A stretch of DNA of 64,000 nucleotides from Chloroflexota bacterium. Lineage in GTDB: Bacteria > Chloroflexota > Dehalococcoidia > Bin125. The notes under the pieces were generated by a model that was not told the origin of the DNA, searched no databases, and worked only from the letters and a program-made list of their open reading frames with translations. Shown piece after piece: positions 34,322 to 43,080 of this stretch (positions are counted from its first letter, which is position 1; each line of letters begins with the position of its first letter). Position numbers and translations under genes: made by a program. The DNA is taken from positions 43,223 to 107,222 of the forward strand of contig JAPPFB010000004.1 of assembly GCA_028875225.1 (NCBI GenBank), in the 5' to 3' direction.

Positions 34322-34358
34322 GGCCCTCACCCTAGCCCTCTCCCTCAGGGAGAGGTGA
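34322..34358. repeat. Palindromic repeat, family B copy overlapping a gene end
   Basis: CCCTCACCCTAGCCCTCTCC then CTCAGGGAGAGGTGA. The element covers the gap 34318-34344 and runs into the last codons of the flavin monooxygenase gene, whose C-terminal residues it therefore helps encode. Confidence 0.7.
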
Positions 34359-35445
34359 CTGTCGTTCGCGCGATGATCGGCGCCAGCTCATCGATCAGGT
34401 CGTTGGCGGCTGCCGGGTCCAGCGCTGTCATGGCGAGGTGATCGACGCCCCTGGCCTCTGCCCGCTCGGACTTCTCGATGATCTGGTCCGGTGTGCCAAT
34501 GATCATGTCCTCCAGCCGGTCTCGGGTGACGAATCGCGCTTCGCCCTCCTTGAGATAGCTGTAGTGCCCTTCATGCACGTCGAGATAGAGCCGATCCAGC
34601 GGCCGCCCGCGCTCCTCGGCGTACTCGGTGATGTACTGGTTGTACTCAGCCGCGAGGTCCGGATTCGCGCCCTTCAGGTTGCCGCCCCAGCCGCCGTACT
34701 CCGACTCCCACAACGTGTGGTTGGTAACCGCCGCAACGGCGCCGGCGCGGTGGACGACCCGCTCCGACATGACGTCCTCCCCATCCTCCAGCACACACGC
34801 GCCGACCAGTCCGACGGTGTACGGCTTCTCGGTCGAGCGACCCGCCGACCGCGCTGCGTCTTCGATGATCGGGAACGCGGAATCGAGCCATGGCCCGGCC
34901 CCGGCGGTCACGAATCCGTCGCCGATCTCGCCGACCACCGCGGTCGCTCTCGGGCCGTTGGCCGCGAGGTAGATCGGAATGTGGTCTTTGATGTTGTAGA
35001 AGTCCGGATGGTCGGGATGGATCAGCCGGATCCAGGTCTCCCGACCCGTCACGTCGTCGGTGTGCAGGATGTCCTTGCCGTCGAGCAGGTCGCGCACCTG
35101 CTGCGCGTACTCGCGGAACTTCCGCACCGGATACGACGGCAGGCCCATCGTGTTGCGACCGGTGTAGCCCGTGCCCAGCGCGAGGATCGTGCGTCCCGGC
35201 GCGAGCTTGTTGATCGTCGCGATCGCCGAGGCCGTCACCGGCGCGATCCGGTTCGAGGGAATTGAGACCAGCGTCCCCAGCTTGATCGTCGAGGTCCGCT
35301 CGGCCGCGAGCGCCATCGCCGCGTAGCAGTCGGACCAGATCAGCTGCGAGTCGGGGAACCAGGCGTGGGTAAAGCCCGCCTCCTCGGCGCGTACGACTTC
35401 CTTCCACATGTCGATGTAGGTGGGGACGAGCAATCCGTACTCCAC
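34345..35445 (-). CDS. LLM-class F420-dependent oxidoreductase (copy 1 of tandem pair)
   Basis: The 366-residue TIM-barrel starts at GTG with AGGAG eight bases upstream. It contains FTHAWFPDSQLIWSDCYAAM, SNRIAPVTASAIATINKLAP, GRTILALGTGYTGRNTMGLP and IPIYLAANGPRATAVVGEIG, all typical of 5,10-methylene-H4MPT-reductase-like F420 enzymes. Copy 2 immediately upstream shares these motifs nearly word for word, so the pair arose by tandem duplication. Its C-terminal bases run into a family B repeat. Confidence 0.88.
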   Translation of the reverse strand: MEYGLLVPTYIDMWKEVVRAEEAGFTHAWFPDSQLIWSDCYAAMALAAERTSTIKLGTLVSIPSNRIAPVTASAIATINKLAPGRTILALGTGYTGRNTMGLPSYPVRKFREYAQQVRDLLDGKDILHTDDVTGRETWIRLIHPDHPDFYNIKDHIPIYLAANGPRATAVVGEIGDGFVTAGAGPWLDSAFPIIEDAARSAGRSTEKPYTVGLVGACVLEDGEDVMSERVVHRAGAVAAVTNHTLWESEYGGWGGNLKGANPDLAAEYNQYITEYAEERGRPLDRLYLDVHEGHYSYLKEGEARFVTRDRLEDMIIGTPDQIIEKSERAEARGVDHLAMTALDPAAANDLIDELAPIIARTTVTSP

Positions 35446-35454
35446 AATGGGCTC

Positions 35455-36543
35455 CTATCCGCGCTTCTGAATCACTTCGCGGGAGAAGTCGTCGATGATC
35501 TCCCTCGCGCCGGCGGGGTCGTTGGCGGTCAGGGCGATGTTGTCGACGCCGATCGACTCCAGGTGTTCGATCTTCTCGATGATCTCGGGTCCGGTGCCGA
35601 CCAGACTGCGCTCCAATACCTGCGGGAAGACAAAGCGCTCCTCGCCCGGCTTGAGATAGACCATGTGCCCTTCATGCACGTCGAGGTACAGCCGATCCTC
35701 CGGCGTCCCCTTGGCGGCCGAGTACTCGCGGATGTAGCTGTGGTACTCGCCGGCGAGGTCGGGGTTGTCCATACCGAGGTTGGCGCCGGGACCGTAGGCC
35801 GCCTCCCACATCGCGTGAACGCCGGGCACCATGCCCGGTCCCAGGATTTGCGTCACCCGCTCCGAATCAAACCCTTCGCCGTCCTGCAGGACAAGCCCGG
35901 AGGTCAGGCCGACCGTGTACGGCTTCTCGGTCGAGCGTCCCGCGGCCTCGGCAGCAGCGGCAATCACCGGGAAGTTCTGCTGTGCGTTGAGCCCCATGCC
36001 GGTCGTGACCCAGCCGTCGCCGACCTGACCGACCACCTCCATCGCCCGCGGGCCGTTGGCGGCGACGTAAATCGGGATGAAGTCGTCGAGGTTGAGGAAC
36101 TCGGAATGCTGTCCGTGAATCAGGCGAATCCAGCGTTCCTGCCCGGTGACGTCGTCGGTGTAGAGCACGTCCTCGCCATTGAGCAGGCCGCGCACCTGCT
36201 GCGCGTACTCCCGATAGCGAGCGATCGGATAGGCGGGCAGACCCATCGTGTTGCGACCCGTGTAGCCGGTGCCGATGCCGAGGATGATTCGCCCGGGCGC
36301 CAGCTTGTTCAGCGACGCGACGGCGGAGGCGGTCACCGGAGCAATCCGGTTGGACGGGATCGCCACCAGCGTGCCCAGCTTGATTGTCGACGTGTGATGC
36401 GCCGCCAGCGCCATCGCCGCATACACGTCTGAGTAGATCAGCTGTGAGTCATAGAACCAGGCATGCGTAAATCCGGCCGCCTCCGCTCGCTGCACCTCCT
36501 GGTACGCATTGATCCAGCTGGGAATTCCGATTCCGTAGTGCAT
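35455..36543 (-). CDS. LLM-class F420-dependent oxidoreductase (copy 2 of tandem pair)
   Basis: The 362-residue paralogue of the next gene downstream shares FTHAWFYDSQLIYSDVYAAM, SNRIAPVTASAVASLNKLAP, GIGTGYTGRNTMGLPAYPIA and IPIYVAANGPRAMEVVGQVG. It is separated from copy 1 by nine bases, so the pair is co-transcribed. AGGAG lies before the ATG. Whether the cofactor is F420 or FMN cannot be settled from sequence; F420 is favoured by similarity to the MER-like group. Confidence 0.88.
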   Translation of the reverse strand: MHYGIGIPSWINAYQEVQRAEAAGFTHAWFYDSQLIYSDVYAAMALAAHHTSTIKLGTLVAIPSNRIAPVTASAVASLNKLAPGRIILGIGTGYTGRNTMGLPAYPIARYREYAQQVRGLLNGEDVLYTDDVTGQERWIRLIHGQHSEFLNLDDFIPIYVAANGPRAMEVVGQVGDGWVTTGMGLNAQQNFPVIAAAAEAAGRSTEKPYTVGLTSGLVLQDGEGFDSERVTQILGPGMVPGVHAMWEAAYGPGANLGMDNPDLAGEYHSYIREYSAAKGTPEDRLYLDVHEGHMVYLKPGEERFVFPQVLERSLVGTGPEIIEKIEHLESIGVDNIALTANDPAGAREIIDDFSREVIQKRG

Positions 36544-36588
36544 CGTCGGCTCCTTGGTTGACTTGTTGGGCTACGCGAACATCGGCGT

Positions 36589-36630
36589 GCCCCCTCAGCC
36601 GCTTTGCGGCAGCTCCCCCAGAGGAGGATC
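36589..36630. repeat. Palindromic repeat, family A copy
   Basis: GCCCCCTCAGCCGCTTTGCGGC then AGCTCCCCCAGAGGAGGATCT. The second hairpin is less perfect than in other copies (CTCCCCC faces AGGAGG). It lies between the metallo-hydrolase and the tandem monooxygenases. Confidence 0.7.
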
Positions 36631-36632
36631 TC

Positions 36633-37631
36633 TTAGCGCAGTTGATACGTCGGTGGCTTCTTCCACTGATCGGTCGGCGGGTTCTCCTGCTGAGCCAGGA
36701 TCTTGTTTCGCTGGACTTTGTCCAGGCGCTTGCCTTGCTGGATGATCTTGCGGTTGGCCTGCTCTTTGGCCTTGTTCTTGGCGACCGTGGCAGGATTCGG
36801 CCGCTTCTTCTCTCCCCGCGACGCCCGCACCACGCCCGACTTCTGCAGGCTCTTGAGATGGGCCTGGACGTTGCCGTCGGCGGCGCGGCGAAGACGCTTG
36901 TCGATCGAGTCTCCGTAGATCGACTCCATGATCTGCCAAGAGGTCTTCGGTTCGCCATCCTGCAGCTGTTCCAGGATCTGGTCCTCGCGCATCTGCCGGT
37001 GGGCGACGTACATCTCCAGGCGGTCGCGGGCCTTGGCGTCTTCCGTGTCGGTGATCAGCGGGCCGTGACCGGGGCAGAGCACCTTCACGTTGGGCAGCTC
37101 GAGCAGTCGCCGTAGCGAGGCCATGTACGAATTGACGTCTCCCACCACCGAGGTCGTGTTGCCCAGGATTGTGTCGCCGGTGAAGAGGATGCCTTCCTCC
37201 TCGATGTAGTAGCAGAGCGAGTCGACCGAGTGCCCGGGACTGGTCATCACCTGGACGCGAATGCCACCGTCGAGGTTGATCTCGTCGCCGTCCGAGTAGG
37301 TCTTGACGCCTTCCTTTGGCAGCCGCCCGCGGAGCAGCCGCACGCCGTTCTCCGGCACGGCGACTTCGGCCTTGAGATGCTCGTTGACGTGCTTGAGATT
37401 GCCGGAGTGGTCGAAGTGGTGATGCGTGATTGCGGCGACTCCAATCTCCGAGTGGTCGATCGCCGCCAGGTAGCCGCGCAGCATCCAGCGGAACTTGTCG
37501 ATCGCTTCACCGGAGTCGATCGTCAGGGTCTGCCCGCCTCGCCGGCCGATGATGTAGATGTTGGTCGAGGTCGGCCGTATCGGCTGATCCTCGGGGACCG
37601 GCACCATTCGCACGTTGTCGCTGATCTTCAT
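36633..37631 (-). CDS. Metallo-beta-lactamase-fold hydrolase with basic C-terminal tail
   Basis: The 332-residue protein has the metal motif H-x-H-x-D-H at residues 70-75 (THHHFDHSG), further ligands in MTSPGHSVDS and ILFTGDTILG, and PGHGPLITDT. The order and the C-terminal winged-helix-like part resemble LACTB2-type hydrolases. The last 70 residues are Lys/Gln-rich (AKNKAKEQANRKIIQQGKRL) and could bind nucleic acid. It follows the monooxygenase at 37644 by 12 bases and has AAGGAGG before its ATG, so the two form an operon. Confidence 0.85.
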   Translation of the reverse strand: MKISDNVRMVPVPEDQPIRPTSTNIYIIGRRGGQTLTIDSGEAIDKFRWMLRGYLAAIDHSEIGVAAITHHHFDHSGNLKHVNEHLKAEVAVPENGVRLLRGRLPKEGVKTYSDGDEINLDGGIRVQVMTSPGHSVDSLCYYIEEEGILFTGDTILGNTTSVVGDVNSYMASLRRLLELPNVKVLCPGHGPLITDTEDAKARDRLEMYVAHRQMREDQILEQLQDGEPKTSWQIMESIYGDSIDKRLRRAADGNVQAHLKSLQKSGVVRASRGEKKRPNPATVAKNKAKEQANRKIIQQGKRLDKVQRNKILAQQENPPTDQWKKPPTYQLR

Positions 37632-37643
37632 GTCGGGGCCTCC

Positions 37644-38621
37644 TTAGCTGTGGCTGCCGATGGCGATGCCGGCGACCTGCGGCGCGACATCGCGGGCCAG
37701 GAACTCGGGGACATCGTCGCGGTCGAACATGAAGTGCTGGAACTGCACCTCGGCGACGCCCGCCTCGGCCAGGCGGCCCAGGGCGTCGACCGTCTCGTCC
37801 GCGCCGCCAACCAATCGTCCCATTGACTTGAACTCGCTCAAGAAGTCGTCGAGCGACGTGCCCTGTCCGCCGAACATCCGCTGCGCGAACTTGCCGCCCG
37901 CCTCGACCATCTCCGGCGGGCCGACGGCGTGGAACATCATCATCGAGTGTTCGATCTCGTCGGGGTCGCGATCGATCGCCTCGCAGGCGCGGGCCATCAC
38001 GTCACGCTTGTGGCCGTACGCCTCCGGCGTCAGCGAAACGCAGTTCCACTCCGAGGCGTACCGCGCCGCCATCGGAATCGTCCGTTGCTCACCGCCGCCG
38101 CCAATCAGGATTGGTGGACGCCCCGCCTCGGGGACCGGCAGACAGTCGGCGCGGTCGAGCTGGTAGAACTGACCCTGATACGTCGATGGGCCGGCGCTCC
38201 AGAGCGCCTGCATCATCTTGATCGCATCTTCGAGCCGGTCGAAGCGCTCGCGGGTTGAGGGGAAACTGAGGCCGTATGCGTCGTGCTCCGGCTGGTTCCA
38301 GCCGGCGCCGAGACCCATCACGAATCGGCCGCCGGAGAGCTGGTCAATCTGCGCGGCCATCCGCCCGACATCGACGGGCCGGCGGAACGTGACCGGGGTG
38401 ACCATCGGTCCGAACCGCAGGCTCGACGTCTCCTCGGCCGCCATGACGAAGCTGAGGAAGCACTCGAGGCTGTCCTGCTGGCTGCTCTCGATCGGGCCGG
38501 TGAAGTAGTGGTCGCTGCGGAAGAGCGAGGGGAAACCGAGCCGATCGGCGAGCCGCAGGATGTGGCGCCAACGCTCCCAGGTCAACCCGTTCTGTCCCTC
38601 GACCATCAATGCGACTCGCAT
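37644..38621 (-). CDS. LLM-class flavin-dependent oxidoreductase
   Basis: The 325-residue protein begins MRVALMVEGQNGLTWERWRH and includes RFGPMVTPVTFRRPVDVGRM, GGRFVMGLGAGWNQPEHDAY and PPILIGGGGEQRTIPMAARY. These are hallmarks of the F420-dependent LLM subgroup rather than of the tandem pair at 34345-36543, so it belongs to a different branch. GAGGAG precedes the ATG. The substrate is unknown. It is the promoter-proximal gene of a two-gene unit with the metallo-hydrolase. Confidence 0.87.
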   Translation of the reverse strand: MRVALMVEGQNGLTWERWRHILRLADRLGFPSLFRSDHYFTGPIESSQQDSLECFLSFVMAAEETSSLRFGPMVTPVTFRRPVDVGRMAAQIDQLSGGRFVMGLGAGWNQPEHDAYGLSFPSTRERFDRLEDAIKMMQALWSAGPSTYQGQFYQLDRADCLPVPEAGRPPILIGGGGEQRTIPMAARYASEWNCVSLTPEAYGHKRDVMARACEAIDRDPDEIEHSMMMFHAVGPPEMVEAGGKFAQRMFGGQGTSLDDFLSEFKSMGRLVGGADETVDALGRLAEAGVAEVQFQHFMFDRDDVPEFLARDVAPQVAGIAIGSHS

Positions 38622-38706
38622 CGCGGCTCCTCACGTCGGGGCCACACGATTCAGCGCGGCTTGCAGGCATGGTAGGGGTCGGATGGCGCCTCGCTGGCAC
38701 CTCGGC

Positions 38707-39828
38707 TCAGCGAGCGAAGCCGATCGCGTCGTCGAGGACGACCACCTGAACCGGATCGTCGGGCTGCCAGACCACTTCCGTGCGCAACCGCGTCTCGACC
38801 TGCAGGCCCGACGGCAGCCGCACCCGCACGACCTGATCGTGGCCGTAGTACTCGCTGTTGATCACTCGCGCCGCCTCTGCGTCGTCCGCCTCCGCGATTT
38901 TGAGCGCGAGCTGCTCCGGACGCAGGAGCACATCGAGTGGCCGCCCGTCCTCACCTTCGCTCGGATTGAGCAGGATGACGAAGCCCAGTTCGGTCTCGGC
39001 CCCATGACGGAAACTCGTTGCCGGCAGGATGTTCGCGTCGCCCACGAACGAGCCGATGAAGCGCGTCTCGGGGCGGTAGTAGATGTCGTCCGGCGCGCCA
39101 ATCTGTTCGATCCGACCCTCGCGCATGACCGCCACCCGATCAGCGAGCGAGAGCGCTTCCTCGCGGTCGTGAGTGACGAACACGGCGGCCGTGTCGGCGG
39201 CCTTGAGTATGCGGCGCATCGCCAGGCGCAGACTGGCGCGCAGATTCTGGTCGAGGTTGCTGAACGGTTCGTCGAGCAACACGGCCGCAGGCTCCGGCGC
39301 GAGCGCCCGAGCCAGCGCCACCCGCTGGGCTTCGCCGCCCGACAGTTCATGTGGGAAGCGATCGCCGAAACCGTGCAGGCCGACCAACTCCAGCAGCTCC
39401 TGGACCCGAGGCGGTGGATCCACCCGACGCAGCCGGCGCCAGGGACGGGTCCACCAGGCTCGGTGGCCGTGCGGCAAGCCGAAGGCGATGTTGTCGGCAA
39501 CGCTCGTGTGGGGGAACAGGGCAAAGTCCTGCGGGACCATGCCAATCCGCCGCCGCTCGGGCGGCCGCCAGACCGTCTCGTCAACGGCCGTCTCGCCGTC
39601 GATCAGCACGATTCCCTCATCGGGCTGCTCGAAGCCGGCCAATACGCGTAGGGTCGTGGTCTTTCCGCACCCGCTCGGGCCCAGAAGAGCGACGATCTCG
39701 CCGCGCGCGACATCGAAGGACGCCTCGCTCACGGCCACCGTTTCGCCGAACGACTTGGAGACGCGTTGGACCTGCAGCGCCGGTGCTTGACGGTCGTGAT
39801 CAGGTGCGCAGGCCACGGTCGTTTCCAA
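38707..39828 (-). CDS. fbpC: Ferric-iron-type ABC transporter ATP-binding protein
   Basis: The 373-residue ATPase has Walker A GPSGCGKTT, the Q-loop region GMVPQDFALFPHTSVADNIA, signature LSGGEAQRVALARAL, Walker B AAVLLDEPFSNLD and switch His in VTHDREEALSLA, then a C-terminal TOBE-like regulatory domain. It starts at a TTG that overlaps the permease gene by 29 bases, pointing to translational coupling. With the permease and FutA-like binding protein it makes a complete Fe(III) importer. Confidence 0.88.
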   Translation of the reverse strand: METTVACAPDHDRQAPALQVQRVSKSFGETVAVSEASFDVARGEIVALLGPSGCGKTTTLRVLAGFEQPDEGIVLIDGETAVDETVWRPPERRRIGMVPQDFALFPHTSVADNIAFGLPHGHRAWWTRPWRRLRRVDPPPRVQELLELVGLHGFGDRFPHELSGGEAQRVALARALAPEPAAVLLDEPFSNLDQNLRASLRLAMRRILKAADTAAVFVTHDREEALSLADRVAVMREGRIEQIGAPDDIYYRPETRFIGSFVGDANILPATSFRHGAETELGFVILLNPSEGEDGRPLDVLLRPEQLALKIAEADDAEAARVINSEYYGHDQVVRVRLPSGLQVETRLRTEVVWQPDDPVQVVVLDDAIGFAR

Positions 39829-41407
39829 ACAGGATGATCATCGGCAGGGCGGCGCAACCGAGCAGCAGCAGCGCATTGGCGGCGGCGCGGGCGAAGTAGA
39901 CGTCCTGGTGCTGAGCCCACAGCCCGGTGGCCAGTGTCTCGAAGCCGATCGGAGCCAGCAGCAGGGTCGCCGGCAACTCCTTCATCGTCGTCAGAAACAC
40001 CAGGGCGAAACCGGCCAGGACGCCGGGTGCGATCAGGGGCAGGGTAACGCCGGTGAAGGTCTGCCAGGAGTTCCGATTGAGCGAACGCGACGCCTCCTCG
40101 ATGCCTGGCTGGACCCGGACCAGCGACGAGCGCAAACCGGAGATTGCCTGGGGCAAGAAGAGCACTGCGTAGGCGAAGATCAGGATGCCCAGCGTCTGAT
40201 AAAGGCCTGGCGTGACACGCAGCGAGAAATAAATCAGGGCGAACGCCACCACGATGCCCGGCAGGGCATATCCCACGTATGCGGCGCGGTCGATGATTCG
40301 AGACAAGAAGCCCGGTCTCCGCACAACGACGATGGCGATCGGCACGGCCGCTACCACCGCGACTCCGCCGGCCAGCGCTGACGCCTCCAGCGAGTGCAAC
40401 GCCGCCGACCACAGCCCTGGGAACGTCTCGCCCTGTTGCAGGCCGTTGGACAGCCAGTGGAAGAGCACCGCCACCGGAACCAGCAGCGCGACGCCTGTCA
40501 CGATCAGCAGTCCGGCCGAGGCCGGCCACCGATAGCGTCGCAGTCGGACCCGGCGCGGCGCCCGCGCCGCGCCTGCGCCGAGGCGGTGGTAACGAGCGTT
40601 GCGCCGCTGCGACCAGTCAATCGCCAGCACGACGGCGACCAGGGCGACCAGGACCAGCGAGAGCACGGCCAGCGTGGAACGGTCGAAACTGGATCCGAAC
40701 CTGACGAAGATGGCGCGCGTAAACGTGTCGAAGCGCATCATCGAGACGGCCCCGAAGTCGGAGATCACGTACAGCGCGACCAACAGACTGCCCGCGGCCA
40801 GCGACACGCGAAGCTGCGGTACCGTCACCCGCCAGAACGCGCCCCAGGCCGACTGACCCAGCGATCGCGCCGCCTCTTCCAGGGCCGGATCCAGATCGCG
40901 CAGCCCGGCCCGGATCACCAGCAGCAAGTAGGGATAGGTGAACAGCGTCAGCGTCAGCCAGGCGCCCACGAACCCGTACAGCGAGGGAATGCTCTCCACG
41001 CCCAGCGGCGACAGCAGCTCTTGCAGAGAACCGTGTGGCCCAAACGCGACGATGAATGCAAACGCGCCGACGTACGAGGGCACCGCCAGCGGCACAATCG
41101 TGATCGATCGCCACCAACGGGCGAACGGTAGGTCCGTCCGCTCCGTGAGGTATGCCATTGGCAGGGCCAGCGCGGCGGACGTCGCCGTCACTGACAGCGC
41201 CAGCGCGGCCGTGTTGAGCAGCAGGCGGCCGGTCTCGTTCGAGAGCACGTCTGCCCAGGCGTCGCCGTCGGCCTGCGCCGCGCGGATCAGCAGATAGAGC
41301 AGTGGAATGCACGCCGCCCCGGCAGCAGCTGACGCCAGGATCCAGAGTGCGGGGATGCGGGATCGCAGTTGGCCTGGAAACTCGGCGACGCCGCTGAACA
41401 CGCTCAT
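39800..41407 (-). CDS. fbpB: Ferric-iron-type ABC transporter permease (two fused permease domains)
   Basis: The 535 residues carry about 12 membrane segments arranged as two permease units, as in FbpB/SfuB. The two EAA-type ATPase-contact loops are ALEEAARSLGQSAWGAFWRV in the first half and GIEEASRSLNRNSWQTFTGV in the second. It follows the binding-protein gene by 58 bases and overlaps the ATPase gene. Confidence 0.9.
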   Translation of the reverse strand: MSVFSGVAEFPGQLRSRIPALWILASAAAGAACIPLLYLLIRAAQADGDAWADVLSNETGRLLLNTAALALSVTATSAALALPMAYLTERTDLPFARWWRSITIVPLAVPSYVGAFAFIVAFGPHGSLQELLSPLGVESIPSLYGFVGAWLTLTLFTYPYLLLVIRAGLRDLDPALEEAARSLGQSAWGAFWRVTVPQLRVSLAAGSLLVALYVISDFGAVSMMRFDTFTRAIFVRFGSSFDRSTLAVLSLVLVALVAVVLAIDWSQRRNARYHRLGAGAARAPRRVRLRRYRWPASAGLLIVTGVALLVPVAVLFHWLSNGLQQGETFPGLWSAALHSLEASALAGGVAVVAAVPIAIVVVRRPGFLSRIIDRAAYVGYALPGIVVAFALIYFSLRVTPGLYQTLGILIFAYAVLFLPQAISGLRSSLVRVQPGIEEASRSLNRNSWQTFTGVTLPLIAPGVLAGFALVFLTTMKELPATLLLAPIGFETLATGLWAQHQDVYFARAAANALLLLGCAALPMIILFGNDRGLRT

Positions 41408-41465
41408 GGCCTGAGATTATCCGAGCCGTAGACAGCGATCCCGACCGTCGTCGCTGGGCGCCGCG

Positions 41466-42497
41466 TTACGGAAGCGCGCCGACTTCTTGCAGCAGGGCCA
41501 GTGTGCCTTCGAGGTCCGACAGCGATGTCAGGGCCAACGAAGGCGGGTCAAGCTCGTCCAGCGGGATCAACTCCGCTCGAGCCTTGACATCCGCGCTCAC
41601 CGGGTACTCGCTGGTCTCGTCGCGGAAGTATTTCTGCGCTTCTTCGCTGAGCAGGAAGCGGATGAACTCCAGCGCGTTGTCGTCGTTCTCCGAGGCCTCG
41701 AGCAGTGCTACCCCGGCGATATTGATCAGCCCCCCGGCAGCCCCCGGATCCGTGAAACGATTGGCGGCCGCGAAGCCGGGGTCCTCAGCCGTGAAGCGGA
41801 ACAGGTAGTAGTGGTTGACCAGCCCGATGTCGATCTCGCCGTCGCCGACGGCCTGGACCTGGGGCGAGTTGCCGGGGAACTCGCGGACGTCGTTGGCGAT
41901 CATGCCGCGCAGCCACGCCTCGGTCACGTCCTCCCCGTGGATATGGCGCATCGCCGTGACGAACGCCTGGAAACTGCCGTTCGTCGGCGCCCAGCCGACG
42001 CGACCGCGCCACTCCTCGTCGACCAGGTCGAACACGCTGTCAGGCGGATTGGGCACGCGCTCCGGCGAATAGACGAGCACCCGCGCGCGCCCCGACGTCG
42101 CCACCCAGCGTCCGTCAGAGTCGGCGAACTCCGCCCCCACCATCTCGATCACGCCGTCGGGTAGACGGGTCAATGCGTCAGCTTCGGCGAGCGCGGCCAG
42201 CGCGCCGGCGTCCTGCGCGTAGAAGATGTCGGCCGGCGACCGCCCGCCTTCCTCGAGGATCGCCGCGGCCAGCTCGGCCGTCCCGGCGTAGCGCACGCGG
42301 ACTGTGATCCCGCTCACTTCCTCGAAGCGCTCGATCAGCGGTCCGACCAGCGACTCGCCCCGTCCCGAGTAGATCGTGATTTGCCCGGCATCTTCGGCCG
42401 GCGGCTCGTCGTCCGCGCAGGCGCTCAGACCGATCGCCAGGCCGGCAAGCAGCACGAGACCCAGGAGCAAACGAAATCGCGCGTGGAGGCATGTCAT
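41466..42497 (-). CDS. fbpA: Ferric-iron ABC transporter substrate-binding lipoprotein (FutA/FbpA-like)
   Basis: The 343-residue protein has a lipoprotein signal (LLAGLAIGLSAC, Cys about 26) and begins its mature fold with QITIYSGRGESLVGPLIERF, a family hallmark. Iron-ligand tyrosines are likely in VNHYYLFR and near KYFRDETSEYPV, as in FutA1/FbpA. It is the first gene of the iron operon; a good promoter with an internal palindrome lies at 42561-42589, upstream of the ATG. Confidence 0.88.
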   Translation of the reverse strand: MTCLHARFRLLLGLVLLAGLAIGLSACADDEPPAEDAGQITIYSGRGESLVGPLIERFEEVSGITVRVRYAGTAELAAAILEEGGRSPADIFYAQDAGALAALAEADALTRLPDGVIEMVGAEFADSDGRWVATSGRARVLVYSPERVPNPPDSVFDLVDEEWRGRVGWAPTNGSFQAFVTAMRHIHGEDVTEAWLRGMIANDVREFPGNSPQVQAVGDGEIDIGLVNHYYLFRFTAEDPGFAAANRFTDPGAAGGLINIAGVALLEASENDDNALEFIRFLLSEEAQKYFRDETSEYPVSADVKARAELIPLDELDPPSLALTSLSDLEGTLALLQEVGALP

Positions 42498-42560
42498 GGT
42501 TGAGATCTTTTCCCGTTCGGCTCAGGCAGCAGGCACGCCTTCACCGTCCTCGACGGGACG

Positions 42561-42589
42561 ATTATCAGTCAAGGTTGCATTTATTGCAA
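42561..42589 (-). promoter_or_regulatory. Promoter and palindromic operator of the iron operon
   Basis: Reading the minus strand, -35 TTGCAA (42589-42584) and -10 GATAAT (42566-42561) are exactly 17 bases apart. The inverted repeat TTGCA-N5-TGCAA (42575-42589) covers the -35 and part of the spacer, a suitable position for a repressor. This 60-base stretch is strikingly AT-rich for the window. A Fur- or DtxR-like iron regulator is the obvious candidate, by inference from the gene served. Confidence 0.6.
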
Positions 42590-42648
42590 GTATTAGTGAG
42601 AAACGCTATCGGCGACGGTCTTCAAAGGAGCTGGTGGCCGTGACTCGA

Positions 42649-42951
42649 CTACCAGGAGCTCTTGCGAACTCCGGGCAGTAGTCCCAATGAGGCCATCTCG
42701 CGGAAGGTGATCCTGCTGAGGCCGAACTTGCGCATGTAGGCGCGCGGACGACCGGTGACCGCGCAGCGGTTCTTGATTCGAGTCGGCGAGCTATTGCGGG
42801 GCAGCGCCTGGAGCTGGAACTGGATGTTCTGCTTCTCGCGCGGGTTGTTCGACTCTTTGAGCTGCTGCTTCAGCGCCGCGCGTCGATCCTGGTATTTCGC
42901 GTGCATCTTGCGGCGCTTCAGATCGCGGTGAACGTTCGAGGTTCGGGCCAT
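42649..42951 (-). CDS. rpsN: 30S ribosomal protein S14, zinc-free (C-minus) long form
   Basis: The 100-residue protein has the full long-form S14 sequence, ending [20 protein letters not shown] and [18 protein letters not shown]. The two CXXC zinc-ribbon pairs of the short zinc form are absent; one Cys (NRCAVTG) remains. It stands alone, outside any ribosomal protein operon. In several phyla an extra C-minus S14 is expressed under zinc limitation in place of the zinc form. Whether this genome also has a zinc-binding S14 cannot be seen here. Confidence 0.93.
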   Translation of the reverse strand: MARTSNVHRDLKRRKMHAKYQDRRAALKQQLKESNNPREKQNIQFQLQALPRNSSPTRIKNRCAVTGRPRAYMRKFGLSRITFREMASLGLLPGVRKSSW

Positions 42952-43029
42952 ACGTCGTCCAGTAACTGCGTTTCAGTGCGTCCCTATCAGCGTAGTGCCT
43001 GTCAGTAGGGTGAGGCCAGTCTGCATGCG

Positions 43030-43072
43030 GCCCCCTCCGTCACTTCGTGACACCTCCCCCAGAGGGGGAGGT
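43030..43072. repeat. Palindromic repeat, family A copy
   Basis: GCCCCCTCCGTCACTTCGTGAC then ACCTCCCCCAGAGGGGGAGGT. Two perfect hairpins are seen: GTCACTTCGTGAC and ACCTCCCCC/GGGGGAGGT. It lies between rpsN and the FTR gene, immediately downstream of the FTR stop. Confidence 0.8.
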
Positions 43073-43080
43073 CTGGATCG

